This document shows, one piece after another, positions 9,403 to 19,037 of a stretch of 64,000 bases of DNA. Origin of the DNA: PALSA-1004 sp963804885 (GTDB taxonomy: Bacteria > Pseudomonadota > Gammaproteobacteria > Burkholderiales > SG8-41); contig CAWDSF010000012.1 in the NCBI GenBank assembly GCA_963804885.1, positions 124,001 to 188,000 of the forward strand. Reading direction: 5' to 3'. Made by a program: the position numbers and the translations under genes. The notes beneath the pieces are model-generated. The model was given only the letters and a program-made list of their open reading frames with translations. It was not told the origin of the DNA and made no database searches. The stretch's first letter is position 1, and each line of letters starts with the position of its first letter.

Positions 9403-11997
9403 TCAGGTCTGCAGCTCGCGGACGAGATCGCTTTCGAGTTTTATGACTTTCTTCGGATCGCTCAACGCCGGGCCGTTGATCAGGAACACGTCTTCGGCGC
9501 GGTCGCCGAGCGTGTTGATCTTGGCCGTGTAAAGATTGATCTGGTATTCGACGAGGCAGCGTCCCACGCGCGACAGCAGGCCCGGGCGGTCGCCGGCGAT
9601 GATGTTGAGCACTTTGTAGAGGCCGCGTTCGTCGGCGGTGATCCTGACTTCGGGCGTGATCGGAAAATGCTTGAGCTGGCGGCTCAAGCGCCCCTGCGCG
9701 GGCGGCTCGAGCGGCGTCTGGTGAGTCAGGCGCTGGCCGAGCTCGTATTCGATATAGCCGATCAAGTCGCGGTATTGCGGCTTTTTGTTGGTCGGATCGA
9801 GGATCGCGAAGCTGTCGAGCGCATAGCCGTGGCGCGTCGTGTAGATTTTCGCGTCGACGATCGAATAGCTGATGCGCTCGAAAAAGCTGCAGATGCGCGC
9901 GAAGAGGTCTTTCTGGTCGCGCACGTAGATCATCACCTGCAGGCCTTCGCCGGCCGGCGACAGGCGCGCCTTGACCACCGGCACCGGCGTATCGACCCGG
10001 TAATTCAAGAGCCGCGTGTGCCACGCGATTTCGTCGGCGTCGTGGCGCAGGAAGTACGAGATGTCGAGCTGCGACCAGAGTTTTTCCGTCGCCTCGTCCT
10101 TGATCGCGTAGAGCCGCAGCTTCGCTTTCACGGCGTCCTGGCGCTGCTGCAGGCTGCTGTCGAGCGAGCGGGTGTCGCCGCTCAGGCGCCGGCGCGTCAT
10201 CAGGAAAAGATCCTCCAGCAGCTTGGCCTTCCAGCCGTTCCAGACCTTGGGGCTGGTGCCGCGTATATCGGCGACGGTCAGGATATAGAGCGCCACCAGA
10301 TGGCGGGCGTCGCCGACCCGAGCCGCAAATGCGGAAATCACGTCCGGATCGGAAAGATCCTGCTTTTGCGCCGTCGCCGACATCACGAGATGGTTCTCGA
10401 CCAGCCATGCAACGAGATCGGCGTCCTCGCGCGACAGGCCGTGTTCGCGGCAGAATCTGAGCGCGTCGACTTTCCCGAGCGCGGAATGATCGCCGCCGCG
10501 GCCCTTGGCGATGTCGTGAAAGAGCCCTGCCAGGTACAGCAGCTCCGGACGTTCGAAGTCGCTCATCAGGCGGCTCGCGAGCGGAAATTCGTGCGCGAGC
10601 TCCGGCACCGCGAAGCGGCGCAGATTGCGCACGACATTGAGGATGTGCTCGTCGACCGTGTAGACGTGGTAGAGATCGTGCTGCATCTGGCCGACGACGC
10701 GCCCGAACGCGGGGATGTAGCGGCCGAGGATGCCGTAGCGGTTCATGCGCCTTAATTCGCGCACCACGCGCGACGGGCTGCGCAGGATCTGCATGAACAG
10801 CTCGCGGTTGCGCGGATCGCGCCGGAACGCCGGATTGATCAGCGTGCTCGCGCGCCACAGCGAGCGCAGCGTGCCGGCGGCCATGCCTTTCAATTCGTGG
10901 CGCTGCTGCAGGATGACGAACGCTTCGAGCATCGCGCCGGGCTCGCGCCGGAACAGCGCCTCGTCGTTGGCCTCGAGCAGTTCGTTGCGGCTGTGAAAGC
11001 GCTCGTTGATTTTTTCGCTGCCGCGGCTGCGCGGCGGGAAGATCAGCGTGCCGAGGTTTTGCAGCACGATCGTGTTCAACTGGCTGATCTCGATTGCCGT
11101 GCGGTAAAAGCGCTGCATCAAGTGCTCGCTCGCGCGGCGGTGCGCGGTGTCGCGCAGGCCCATCTGGGTCGCGAGCGCGGTCTGCACGTCGAATACCAGG
11201 CGTTCCTCGCGCCGTCGCGCGAGGTAATGCAGGCGGATGCGCAGATTCTGCAGGAAGGCTTCGTGCTTGCGCAACAGCGAAGCCTCGCGCCGCGTGATGA
11301 TTTCGCCCTTCACGAGATCCGACCAGCGCGTGCCGATGCCGGCGGCTTTGCTGATCCATAGAATCGTCTGCAGGTCGCGCAGTCCCCCGGCGGTTTCCTT
11401 GATGTTGGGTTCGAGGTTCGTGTCGTGGTAACGCACGTGGCGCTGTTCCTGCTCGAGGCGCTTGGCTTTGGTGAATTGCTCGGCATCGAGCTTGCGCTGG
11501 AATTCGCGCTCGAACTGGCGGAAGAGCTTGCGCTCACCGACGATCAGGCGCGCTTCGAGCAGGCTCGTCTGGACGGTCACATCCTGCGCCGCGAGCTCAA
11601 CGCATTCGGCCACCGTGCGCACGCTGTGTCCGACATCGAGGCCGATGTCCCACAGCAGGCTGATGAACTGCTCGAGCTTCTCGGTCAGCGCGGCATCGGC
11701 CGCCTGCGGCAGCAGGATCAGCAGATCGATATCGGAATAGGGGAAAAGCTGGCCGCGGCCATAGCCGCCAACTGCGACCAGCGTGGCATCGGCCGGCATT
11801 GCAATGTGCTGCCAACCGGTTTTGAGCGTGTTGTCGACGAGCTTGCAATGCTCGCGCAGCAGCGCAGGCGCCGAAGGATGGTCGAGATAACGTTGGCGCA
11901 GCGTCGCGCGGCTGTCCGCCAGCCGCCGTTTCAACCGCGCGCCCGTCGATTCCACCGGAGCGGCAGACGCGGGCGGCAGCTGCGGCGTGTTAGGCAT
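9403..11997 (-). CDS. glnD: Bifunctional PII uridylyltransferase/uridylyl-removing enzyme
   Basis: GlnD senses glutamine and uridylylates or deuridylylates the PII proteins GlnB/GlnK, so it sits at the top of nitrogen regulation. The 864-residue protein has the nucleotidyltransferase motif GGYGRGQLFPYSDIDLLIL (about residues 70-90), a PII-uridylyltransferase domain, an HD hydrolase domain with LAGLFHDIAKGRGGDHS (about 490-510), and two C-terminal ACT domains (about 690-760 and 800-860). It overlaps the upstream map gene by eight bases and is probably translated from the map transcript. The frame is intact. Confidence 0.97.
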   Translation of the reverse strand: MPNTPQLPPASAAPVESTGARLKRRLADSRATLRQRYLDHPSAPALLREHCKLVDNTLKTGWQHIAMPADATLVAVGGYGRGQLFPYSDIDLLILLPQAADAALTEKLEQFISLLWDIGLDVGHSVRTVAECVELAAQDVTVQTSLLEARLIVGERKLFRQFEREFQRKLDAEQFTKAKRLEQEQRHVRYHDTNLEPNIKETAGGLRDLQTILWISKAAGIGTRWSDLVKGEIITRREASLLRKHEAFLQNLRIRLHYLARRREERLVFDVQTALATQMGLRDTAHRRASEHLMQRFYRTAIEISQLNTIVLQNLGTLIFPPRSRGSEKINERFHSRNELLEANDEALFRREPGAMLEAFVILQQRHELKGMAAGTLRSLWRASTLINPAFRRDPRNRELFMQILRSPSRVVRELRRMNRYGILGRYIPAFGRVVGQMQHDLYHVYTVDEHILNVVRNLRRFAVPELAHEFPLASRLMSDFERPELLYLAGLFHDIAKGRGGDHSALGKVDALRFCREHGLSREDADLVAWLVENHLVMSATAQKQDLSDPDVISAFAARVGDARHLVALYILTVADIRGTSPKVWNGWKAKLLEDLFLMTRRRLSGDTRSLDSSLQQRQDAVKAKLRLYAIKDEATEKLWSQLDISYFLRHDADEIAWHTRLLNYRVDTPVPVVKARLSPAGEGLQVMIYVRDQKDLFARICSFFERISYSIVDAKIYTTRHGYALDSFAILDPTNKKPQYRDLIGYIEYELGQRLTHQTPLEPPAQGRLSRQLKHFPITPEVRITADERGLYKVLNIIAGDRPGLLSRVGRCLVEYQINLYTAKINTLGDRAEDVFLINGPALSDPKKVIKLESDLVRELQT

Positions 11998-12802
11998 TAA
12001 TTGCGGCAGCGAAAGCCGGGGGCGGCGGACTGGCGGCGGAGACGGTCAGCACTTCGTAACCGCCGGGCGTCACCAGCACGGTATGTTCCCACTGCGCCGA
12101 CAGGCTGTGGTCCTTGGTCACTATCGTCCAGCCGTCCGCCAGCTGGCGGATGCCGGCGCGGCCGGCGTTGATCATCGGCTCGATCGTAAACGTCATGCCC
12201 GCGGCGAGCTGCATGCCGGTGCCGGGGCGCCCGTAATGCAGCACCTGCGGTTCTTCGTGAAACTTGCGGCCGATGCCGTGGCCGCAAAATTCGCGCACCA
12301 CGCTGAAGCCGTACGCTTCGGCGCAGGTTTGTATCGTATGTCCGATGTCGCCCAAGCGGGCGCCCGCGCGGACTTCCGCGATGCCGCGCCACATGCACTC
12401 GTACGTGATGTCGCACAGCCGGCGCGCCTGCACGGACGGCTCGCCGACAAAAAACATGCGGCTCGTATCGCCGTGATAGCCGTCCTTGATGACCGTGACG
12501 TCGATGTTCACGATGTCGCCGGGTTTGAGCTTTTTGTCGCCGGGCACGCCGTGGCACACGACGTGGTTCACCGACGTGCAGATCGATTTGGGATAAGGCT
12601 GGTAACCGGGCGGCGCGTAATTGAGCGGCGCGGGCACCGTTTTTTGCACCTCGACCATGTAGTCGTGGCACAGGCGGTCGATTTCGTTCGTCGTCATGCC
12701 GGGCTTGACGAGCGGCGTGATGAAATCGAGGACTTCGGACGCGAGCTGGCCCGCGACGCGCATCTTGGCGATTTCTTCGGCGGTTTTGGGGGCGGCGGTC
12801 AT
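11990..12802 (-). CDS. map: Methionine aminopeptidase type I
   Basis: Removes the initiator methionine from nascent proteins. The 270-residue protein carries the metal ligands of the family: the Asp pair in NIDVTVIKDGYHGDTS, His in GHGIGRKFHEEP and the C-terminal Glu in MTFTIEPM. ATG 12802 was chosen over an upstream GTG (12823) because the protein then begins at the normal point before the conserved TAEEIAKMR helix. map and rpsB are divergent, a very common arrangement. Confidence 0.96.
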   Translation of the reverse strand: MTAAPKTAEEIAKMRVAGQLASEVLDFITPLVKPGMTTNEIDRLCHDYMVEVQKTVPAPLNYAPPGYQPYPKSICTSVNHVVCHGVPGDKKLKPGDIVNIDVTVIKDGYHGDTSRMFFVGEPSVQARRLCDITYECMWRGIAEVRAGARLGDIGHTIQTCAEAYGFSVVREFCGHGIGRKFHEEPQVLHYGRPGTGMQLAAGMTFTIEPMINAGRAGIRQLADGWTIVTKDHSLSAQWEHTVLVTPGGYEVLTVSAASPPPPAFAAAINA

Positions 12803-12947
12803 GGCGGAGGCGCGACTATACACGGACGTTTATGCAATCAAATCAAAAGGAGGCGGATTCTAGTCCAGTTTTGAGCCCGTTCCAAACGACGCAACAGGCG
12901 AGGGCGGCGCGAAGGCGGGCAGAACTGTCGGCAGAGACGGTCAGCGG

Positions 12948-12977
12948 TTGAGGAAAAACAATTAAAGATGATATAAT
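12948..12977 (+). promoter_or_regulatory. Sigma-70 promoter of rpsB-tsf
   Basis: TTGAGG (12948-12953) and a perfect TATAAT (12972-12977) are separated by 18 bases in an AT-rich patch, just as expected upstream of the ribosomal protein S2 operon. The predicted start is near 12984, giving a leader of about 128 bases. Confidence 0.75.
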
Positions 12978-13000
12978 TATCGACTGGTCTGAAACAAGTT

Positions 13001-13018
13001 CCCCATGAATTTATGGGG
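13001..13018 (+). promoter_or_regulatory. Hairpin in rpsB leader
   Basis: CCCCAT (13001-13006) pairs with ATGGGG (13013-13018) over a six-base loop and is followed by TTTT. It lies about 95 bases before the rpsB start. It could be part of an S2-binding autoregulatory leader or a weak attenuator. S2 feedback on rpsB leaders is established in enterobacteria; its use here is inference. Confidence 0.45.
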
Positions 13019-13111
13019 TTTTCAGGCTTAAATCGCACATCCGCCGTAGTCAGGGTGCTCGGTAACGAGTGTACGTGGGCGGGTGGAGGCTTAACCCTAA
13101 CTGGAGATTGT

Positions 13112-13858
13112 ATGTCAACTAGCATGCGTGAAATGCTGGAGTGTGGTGTCCATTTCGGCCACCAGACCCGGTACTGGAACCCCAAGATGGCCCCGTTTAT
13201 CTTCGGCCATCGCAACAAAATTCACATCATCAACCTGGAAAAGACGCTCGCGCTCTACCAGGACGCGCTGAAGTTCGTGCGCCAGATGACCGCCAACAAA
13301 GGCATCATCATGTTTGTCGGCACCAAGCGCCAGGCGCGTGAAATCGTCAAGGAAGAAGCGCAGCGTTGCGGCGCGCCTTACGTCGATCACCGCTGGCTGG
13401 GCGGCATGCTGACCAATTACAAGACCGTCAAAGCTTCGATCAAGCGCCTGAAAGACATGGAGGCGATGGCCGAGGACGGCACGTTCGAGAAGCTGGTCAA
13501 GAAAGAGGCGCTCAACTACCAGCGCGAGATCGTCAAGCTCGAGCGCAGCCTGGGCGGCATCAAGGACATGAACGGCCTGCCCGATGCGCTGTTCGTGATC
13601 GACGTCGGCTACCATAAAGGCGCCGTCGCCGAAGCGAAGAAGCTCGGCATACCGATCATCGCGGTGGTCGACACGAACCACAATCCGGAAGGCGTCGATT
13701 ACGTGATTCCGGGCAACGACGATTCCAGCCGCGCGATCAGGCTCTACGCGCGCGGTGTCGCCGACGCGGTGCTCGAAGGGCGCAATCAGGTCGTGCAGGA
13801 AATCATCGGCGGCGACGAGGAATTCGTCGAAGTCGAGGATGGCGCGCCAACGAAATAA
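13112..13858 (+). CDS. rpsB: 30S ribosomal protein S2
   Basis: Structural protein of the small ribosomal subunit. The 248-residue protein begins MSTSMREMLECGVHFGHQ and contains the S2 signatures RYWNPKMAPFIF, GTKRQAREIV, HRWLGGMLTN and IPIIAVVDTNHNP. ATG 13112 is preceded by CTGGAGA. A strong terminator follows, so part of the transcripts should end before tsf. Confidence 0.98.
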   Translation: MSTSMREMLECGVHFGHQTRYWNPKMAPFIFGHRNKIHIINLEKTLALYQDALKFVRQMTANKGIIMFVGTKRQAREIVKEEAQRCGAPYVDHRWLGGMLTNYKTVKASIKRLKDMEAMAEDGTFEKLVKKEALNYQREIVKLERSLGGIKDMNGLPDALFVIDVGYHKGAVAEAKKLGIPIIAVVDTNHNPEGVDYVIPGNDDSSRAIRLYARGVADAVLEGRNQVVQEIIGGDEEFVEVEDGAPTK

Positions 13859-13877
13859 CGGACGCCATCCAAAAAAA

Positions 13878-13900
13878 GGGGGCTAACGCCCCCTTTTTTT
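13878..13900 (+). terminator. Rho-independent terminator after rpsB
   Basis: GGGGGC (13878-13883), a TAAC loop and GCCCCC (13888-13893) are followed by seven T. This is a textbook intrinsic terminator, 20 bases after the rpsB stop. It is probably partial and sets the S2 to EF-Ts ratio. Confidence 0.92.
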
Positions 13901-13998
13901 AAAGTAACGATGCGGGCGGTCGGGTTGTCTCGCTGCGCAGAACGGCGCAGCAGCGCAACGGCCGCGGATTACGGACAGTTTTTGAATCTGGAGTTGAA

Positions 13999-14901
13999 AT
14001 GGCGGAAATAACCGCGGGCATGGTCAGGGAATTGCGCGACAAGACCGACGCGCCCATGATGGAATGCAAGAAAGCGCTTACCGAAGCCAACGGCGATCTC
14101 GCCAAAGCCGAAGAAATTCTGCGCATCAAGCTTGGCAACAAAGCGAGCAAAGCCTCGTCGCGCGTTGCTGCGGAAGGCATAGTCGCAGCGTACGTCGCAC
14201 CTGACGGCAAGACGGGCGCGCTGCTCGAAGTCAATTGCGAAACCGATTTCGTCGCGAAGAACGAGGACTTCCTCGCGTTCGCAGGCAACGCTGCGAAACT
14301 CGTGGCAACTGCCAATCCCGCGGACGTCGCGGCGTTGTCGGCGCTGCAGCTCGACGGCAAAACGGTCGAAGCAGCGCGGACGGCACTCGTCGGCAAGATC
14401 GGCGAGAACGTTTCGCTGCGCCGGTTTGCGCGCATCGCGGCGACCGGCAAGCTCGCCACCTACATACACGGCGGCGCCAAGGTCGGCGTGCTGATCGATG
14501 TGGCAGGCGGTGACGAAGCGCTCGCGAAAGACATCGCGATGCACATCGCGGCGATCAAACCGGTGGCCTTGTCGAAAGCGGAGATTCCTGCCGAGCTCAT
14601 CAAGCGCGAGCGCGACATCGCGGCGGCCAAGGCGGCGGAATCCGGCAAGCCGGCGAACATCGTCGAAAAAATGGTCGAAGGCAGCGTGGCGAAATTCCTG
14701 AAAGAAGTGACTTTGCTCGGACAGCCGTTCGTCAAAGACGACAAGCAGACCGTCGAGCAGCTGCTCAAGGGGAAGAACGCGACGGTACATGCATTCAAGC
14801 TGTACGTCGTCGGCGAAGGGCTGGAAAAGCGCAAAGACGATTTCGTCGCGGAGGTTCAGGCGCAGGCCAAGCGGGCCGCCGGGGGCGCCCAGTCCAGCTG
14901 A
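13999..14901 (+). CDS. tsf: Elongation factor Ts
   Basis: Nucleotide exchange factor for EF-Tu. The 300-residue protein has the N-terminal UBA-like helix region with VRELRDKTDAPMMECKKAL, followed by VNCETDFVAKN and DIAMHIAA of the core exchange domain. The Shine-Dalgarno is CTGGAG. It forms the standard run rpsB-tsf-pyrH-frr with four bases before pyrH. Confidence 0.98.
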   Translation: MAEITAGMVRELRDKTDAPMMECKKALTEANGDLAKAEEILRIKLGNKASKASSRVAAEGIVAAYVAPDGKTGALLEVNCETDFVAKNEDFLAFAGNAAKLVATANPADVAALSALQLDGKTVEAARTALVGKIGENVSLRRFARIAATGKLATYIHGGAKVGVLIDVAGGDEALAKDIAMHIAAIKPVALSKAEIPAELIKRERDIAAAKAAESGKPANIVEKMVEGSVAKFLKEVTLLGQPFVKDDKQTVEQLLKGKNATVHAFKLYVVGEGLEKRKDDFVAEVQAQAKRAAGGAQSS

Positions 14902-14905
14902 CGCC

Positions 14906-15625
<720 letters not shown>

Positions 15626-15637
15626 CGGGGAGCTCCC

Positions 15638-16195
15638 ATGATCGCTGACATCAAGAAATCCGCCGAAGAAAAAATGAAAAAAACGCTCGAGACGTTGAAG
15701 AACGATCTCGGGAAAATTCGCACGGGTCGCGCGCATACGGGCCTTCTCGACCACGTGATGGTCGATTATTACGGCACGCCGACGCCGATCAACGGCGTGG
15801 CCAATGTGACGTTGCTCGACGCGCGAACACTCGCGGTCACCCCGTGGGAAAAGAAAATGGTATCGGCGATCGACAAGGCGATCCGCGATTCGGACCTGGG
15901 GCTCAATCCCGCCACCATGGGCGAGACCGTGCGCGTGCCGATGCCGGCACTGACCGAAGAGCGGCGCAAAGACCTGATCAAGGTCGTGCACAAGGAAGGC
16001 GAGGGCGCGCGCGTCGCCGTGCGCAATATCCGGCGCGACGCGAACAATCACCTGAAGGACCTGCTCAAGCAGAAGAAAGTCGCCGAAGACGAAGAGCGTC
16101 GCGCGCAGGACGACGTGCAGAAACTGACCGACCGCCACATCGCGGAAATCGACAAGCTGCTGGCTGCCAAAGAAGCCGATCTGATCGCCGTATAA
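15638..16195 (+). CDS. frr: Ribosome recycling factor
   Basis: Splits post-termination ribosomes together with EF-G. It has the exact family length, 185 residues, with the signatures LGKIRTGRAHTGLLD, PMPALTEERRKDL and VAVRNIRRDAN. It follows pyrH after 12 bases with the Shine-Dalgarno GGGGAG. Confidence 0.98.
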   Translation: MIADIKKSAEEKMKKTLETLKNDLGKIRTGRAHTGLLDHVMVDYYGTPTPINGVANVTLLDARTLAVTPWEKKMVSAIDKAIRDSDLGLNPATMGETVRVPMPALTEERRKDLIKVVHKEGEGARVAVRNIRRDANNHLKDLLKQKKVAEDEERRAQDDVQKLTDRHIAEIDKLLAAKEADLIAV

Positions 16196-16206
16196 GCGCG
16201 CGCGTC

Positions 16207-16998
16207 GTGTCCACTCCCGATTCCACCACCCTCGGTATTCCGGCTGCCGCCGCGATGCCCCGCCACATCGCCATCATCATGGACGGCAACGGGCGCTGGG
16301 CGAAGCAACGCTATCTGCCGCGCATCGCCGGCCACCGGCGCGGCGTCGAGAACGTGCGCAGCACGGTGCGCGCATGCGCCGAAAACGGCGTCGAATACCT
16401 GACCCTGTTCGCCTTCAGCAGCGAGAACTGGCGGCGTCCCGCGGAGGAAGTCTCGTTTCTCATGCAGTTGTTCATCTCGGCGCTCGAGCAGGAAGTCGCC
16501 AAGCTGCACGAGAACGGCGTGCGCTTCAAGGTGATCGGCGATCTGTCGCGTTTCGAGCGGCCGCTGCGCCAGCTCGTGGCCGACGCGGAAAAGCTGACCG
16601 CCGACAACCGCCGCCTGACGCTCACGGTCGCGGCCAATTACGGCGGGCGCTGGGACATCATGCAGGCAGTCAAGCGCATGCTCGGCGACAAGCCGCAGCT
16701 TGCCGCCGGCTTCGAGGAGACCGACCTGCTGCCGTACCTGTCGCTCGCCTATGCGCCCGAGCCCGATCTTTTCGTCCGCACCGGCGGCGAGCAGCGCATC
16801 AGCAATTTTCTGCTGTGGCAGCTCGCGTATACCGAAATGTACTTTACCGACACCTTGTGGCCGGACTTCGACACCGCGGCGTTCGACGCCGCCATCACGT
16901 CGTATCAACAGCGCGAGCGGCGGTTCGGGCGCACCAGCGAGCAACTGCGCGAAGACGCCGCCGAGCCGTCGCTGCGCCGCGCCGTCGATGGGCGCTGA
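16207..16998 (+). CDS. uppS: Undecaprenyl diphosphate synthase (cis-prenyltransferase)
   Basis: Makes the C55 lipid carrier for peptidoglycan and O-antigen by condensing isopentenyl diphosphate onto farnesyl diphosphate. It contains the catalytic Asp in IIMDGNGRWAK, FAFSSENWRRP, and the C-terminal RTGGEQRISNFLLWQ. GTG 16207 gives 263 residues and the usual stretch of about 20 residues before IIMDGN. ATG 16255 would give 247 residues and is the alternative. It is followed by cdsA after 21 bases. Confidence 0.94.
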   Translation: MSTPDSTTLGIPAAAAMPRHIAIIMDGNGRWAKQRYLPRIAGHRRGVENVRSTVRACAENGVEYLTLFAFSSENWRRPAEEVSFLMQLFISALEQEVAKLHENGVRFKVIGDLSRFERPLRQLVADAEKLTADNRRLTLTVAANYGGRWDIMQAVKRMLGDKPQLAAGFEETDLLPYLSLAYAPEPDLFVRTGGEQRISNFLLWQLAYTEMYFTDTLWPDFDTAAFDAAITSYQQRERRFGRTSEQLREDAAEPSLRRAVDGR

Positions 16999-17019
16999 CG
17001 CACTCGCGACTGACCACTG

Positions 17020-17805
17020 ATGTTAAAGCAGCGGCTGATCACTGCGGCGGTGCTGATACCGCTGCTGCTTGGGGCAATGTTCCTGCTGCCGGGGTTCTGG
17101 TGGCAACTTCTGCTGTTGATACCGGTGTGGATCGCCGCGCACGAGTGGTCCCGGCTGGCGGCTTTTGGCCGCGCGGGCGAGGCGGCGCTCATGCTGGTGC
17201 TGACGGCCGCGATCGGCCTGCTGATGGCAGTTGCGACGACCCCGGAAAGCGCGTGCGCCCGCATCATTCTCGGATTGAGCGTCGCGTTCTGGCTCATCGT
17301 GGCGCCGTGCTGGCTGTGGCTAAAAATCGTCGTGCGAAATCGCTGGTGGCTCGGCATTTGCGCCGTTGTCGTATTGGTGCCAACCTGGCTCGCGTTCGCG
17401 CAGCTGCAGCGCACTCCACTGCTGCTCTTGTTGCTGCTCGCCGTGGTATGGATCGCCGACACCGCAGCCTATGTATTCGGCCGCACGTTCGGGCGCCACA
17501 AGCTCGCACCGGCGATCAGTCCCGGCAAAACGTGGGAGGGCGTGACCGGTGCGCTGGCGACGGTCGCGGTGTATGCTCTGGCTCTGAATCTGGCGCAAAT
17601 TTTGGGGCGTGATGGCGGATTTCTGGTCGCCGCATTTTTAAGCATGACGGTATTCAGCGTAGTCGGCGATCTTTTCGAGTCATGGATGAAGCGCAGCGCC
17701 GGCGTCAAGGACAGCGGCGCCATTCTGCCCGGTCACGGCGGCTTGCTCGACCGCATCGACGGCGTCATGGCGGCGTTGCCGCTCGCCGCGCTGATTTTCA
17801 TATGA
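17020..17805 (+). CDS. cdsA: Phosphatidate cytidylyltransferase (CDP-diglyceride synthase)
   Basis: Inner-membrane enzyme that makes CDP-diacylglycerol from phosphatidate and CTP, the precursor of all phospholipids. The 261 residues contain about seven or eight hydrophobic segments. The C-terminal CDP-synthase signature is complete (SWMKRSAGVKDSG, then PGHGGLLDRIDG). The stop overlaps the dxr start as ATGA, indicating translational coupling. Confidence 0.96.
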   Translation: MLKQRLITAAVLIPLLLGAMFLLPGFWWQLLLLIPVWIAAHEWSRLAAFGRAGEAALMLVLTAAIGLLMAVATTPESACARIILGLSVAFWLIVAPCWLWLKIVVRNRWWLGICAVVVLVPTWLAFAQLQRTPLLLLLLLAVVWIADTAAYVFGRTFGRHKLAPAISPGKTWEGVTGALATVAVYALALNLAQILGRDGGFLVAAFLSMTVFSVVGDLFESWMKRSAGVKDSGAILPGHGGLLDRIDGVMAALPLAALIFI

Positions 17806-19027
17806 GCACCTCGCGGCAACTCGCAATCCTCGGCTCGACCGGCAGCGTGGGCGTCAACACGCTCGACGTCGTGGCGCGCCATCGCGACCGCTTTCAACGT
17901 CGTCGCGCTCGCGGCCCACCGGCAAGTCGATCTCCTGTACCGGCAATGCGTCGACTTCAAGCCGCTGTATGCCGTCATCGGCAGCGCACGCGACGCGGAA
18001 ACGCTGCAGGGCCGGCTCGCCGCCCACGGCAGCGCGACCACGGTGTTGCATGGCGAGCATGCACTCGAGGAGATTTCAAGCTTGCCCGAGGTCGATACGG
18101 TGATGGCCGCCATCGTCGGCATCGCCGGCCTGCGCGCGAGCTTCGCGGCGGTGAAGGCGGGCAAGCGGGTTTTGCTCGCGAACAAAGAAGCGCTGGTCAC
18201 GGCAGGTCCCGTATTCATGCAGGCGGTGCGCGCGCATGGCGCGACCCTGCTGCCGATCGACAGCGAGCACAACGCGGTATTCCAGGCGTTGCCGCGCACG
18301 TTTGCCGGCGATCTTGCGGCTTCCGGCGTGCGCCGTATCGTGCTGACGGCTTCCGGCGGGCCTTTCCTCAACGTCCCGCGCGAGCGCCTGCCACGACGTG
18401 ACGCCCGATCAGGCATGCGCGCATCCGAACTGGGTGATGGGGCGCAAGATTTCGGTCGATTCGGCCACCATGATGAACAAGGGGCTGGAAATCATCGAAG
18501 CGAGCTGGCTGTTCAACGCCGCTGAAAGCGTGATCAAGGTCGTCATCCATCCGGAGAGCGTGATTCATTCGCTGGTCGAGTACGTCGACGGCTCGTTGCT
18601 CGCGCAGCTCGGAAATCCCGACATGCGCACGCCGATCGCATTTGCGCTCGGCTATCCGGACCGCATCGAGGCCGGCGTCGAGGGACTTGATCTTGCGGCG
18701 TTGAGCCAGTTGAACTTCGAGGAGCCCGACAGCGCGCGGTTTCCGTGCCTCGAGCTCGCGCGCGCAGCCTTGCGCACGGGCGGCAGCGCGCCTACGGTGT
18801 TGAACGCCGCCAACGAAGTCGCGGTCAGCGCGTTTCTCGCGTCGCAGCTCAGATTCGACCGGATCCCGGCGCTGATCGAGCATGCGCTGGCGACCGTCAG
18901 CAATGGGCCGCTCGATGGGATCGCGGACGTGTTTGCCGCCGACCTGGCCGCGCGCGAATGCGCGCAGGCGTGGCTGGCCCGCCACGCGGCGGGTGTCGCG
19001 CCGGCGACCTCGCGCCTGCCCGCCTGA
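17802..19027 (+). CDS. dxr: 1-deoxy-D-xylulose 5-phosphate reductoisomerase (two +1 frameshifts)
   Basis: Second enzyme of the MEP isoprenoid pathway; converts DXP to MEP with NADPH. The NADPH motif ILGSTGSVGVNTLDVV lies at the start, then ANKEALVTAG, LTASGGPFLN and VDSATMMNKGLEIIEA. Single extra bases at about 17895 (within RDRFNVVALAA) and about 18391 (within RERLHDVTPDQA) split the gene into three frames. Removing both gives about 407 residues of normal Dxr. Because the enzyme is normally essential, sequence error is the favoured explanation. Confidence 0.92.
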
Positions 19028-19037
19028 AGCCTTGCTC

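Larger units (their letters stand above)
12803..13111. other. map/rpsB divergent intergenic region
   Basis: This 309-base stretch holds no gene. It contains the rpsB promoter and leader (listed separately) in its right half. The left half (12825-12945) is GC-rich and I see no strong element for map in it. The reading frame upstream of rpsB stays open to 13013, but this is leader sequence. The Shine-Dalgarno CTGGAGA lies just before ATG 13112, and the residues upstream of it have no ribosomal protein S2 character. Confidence 0.7.

Noticed and set aside
13013..13111. N-terminal extension of rpsB
   Set aside because: The frame is open upstream but runs through the leader hairpin. S2 proteins start at the ATG preceded by CTGGAGA.
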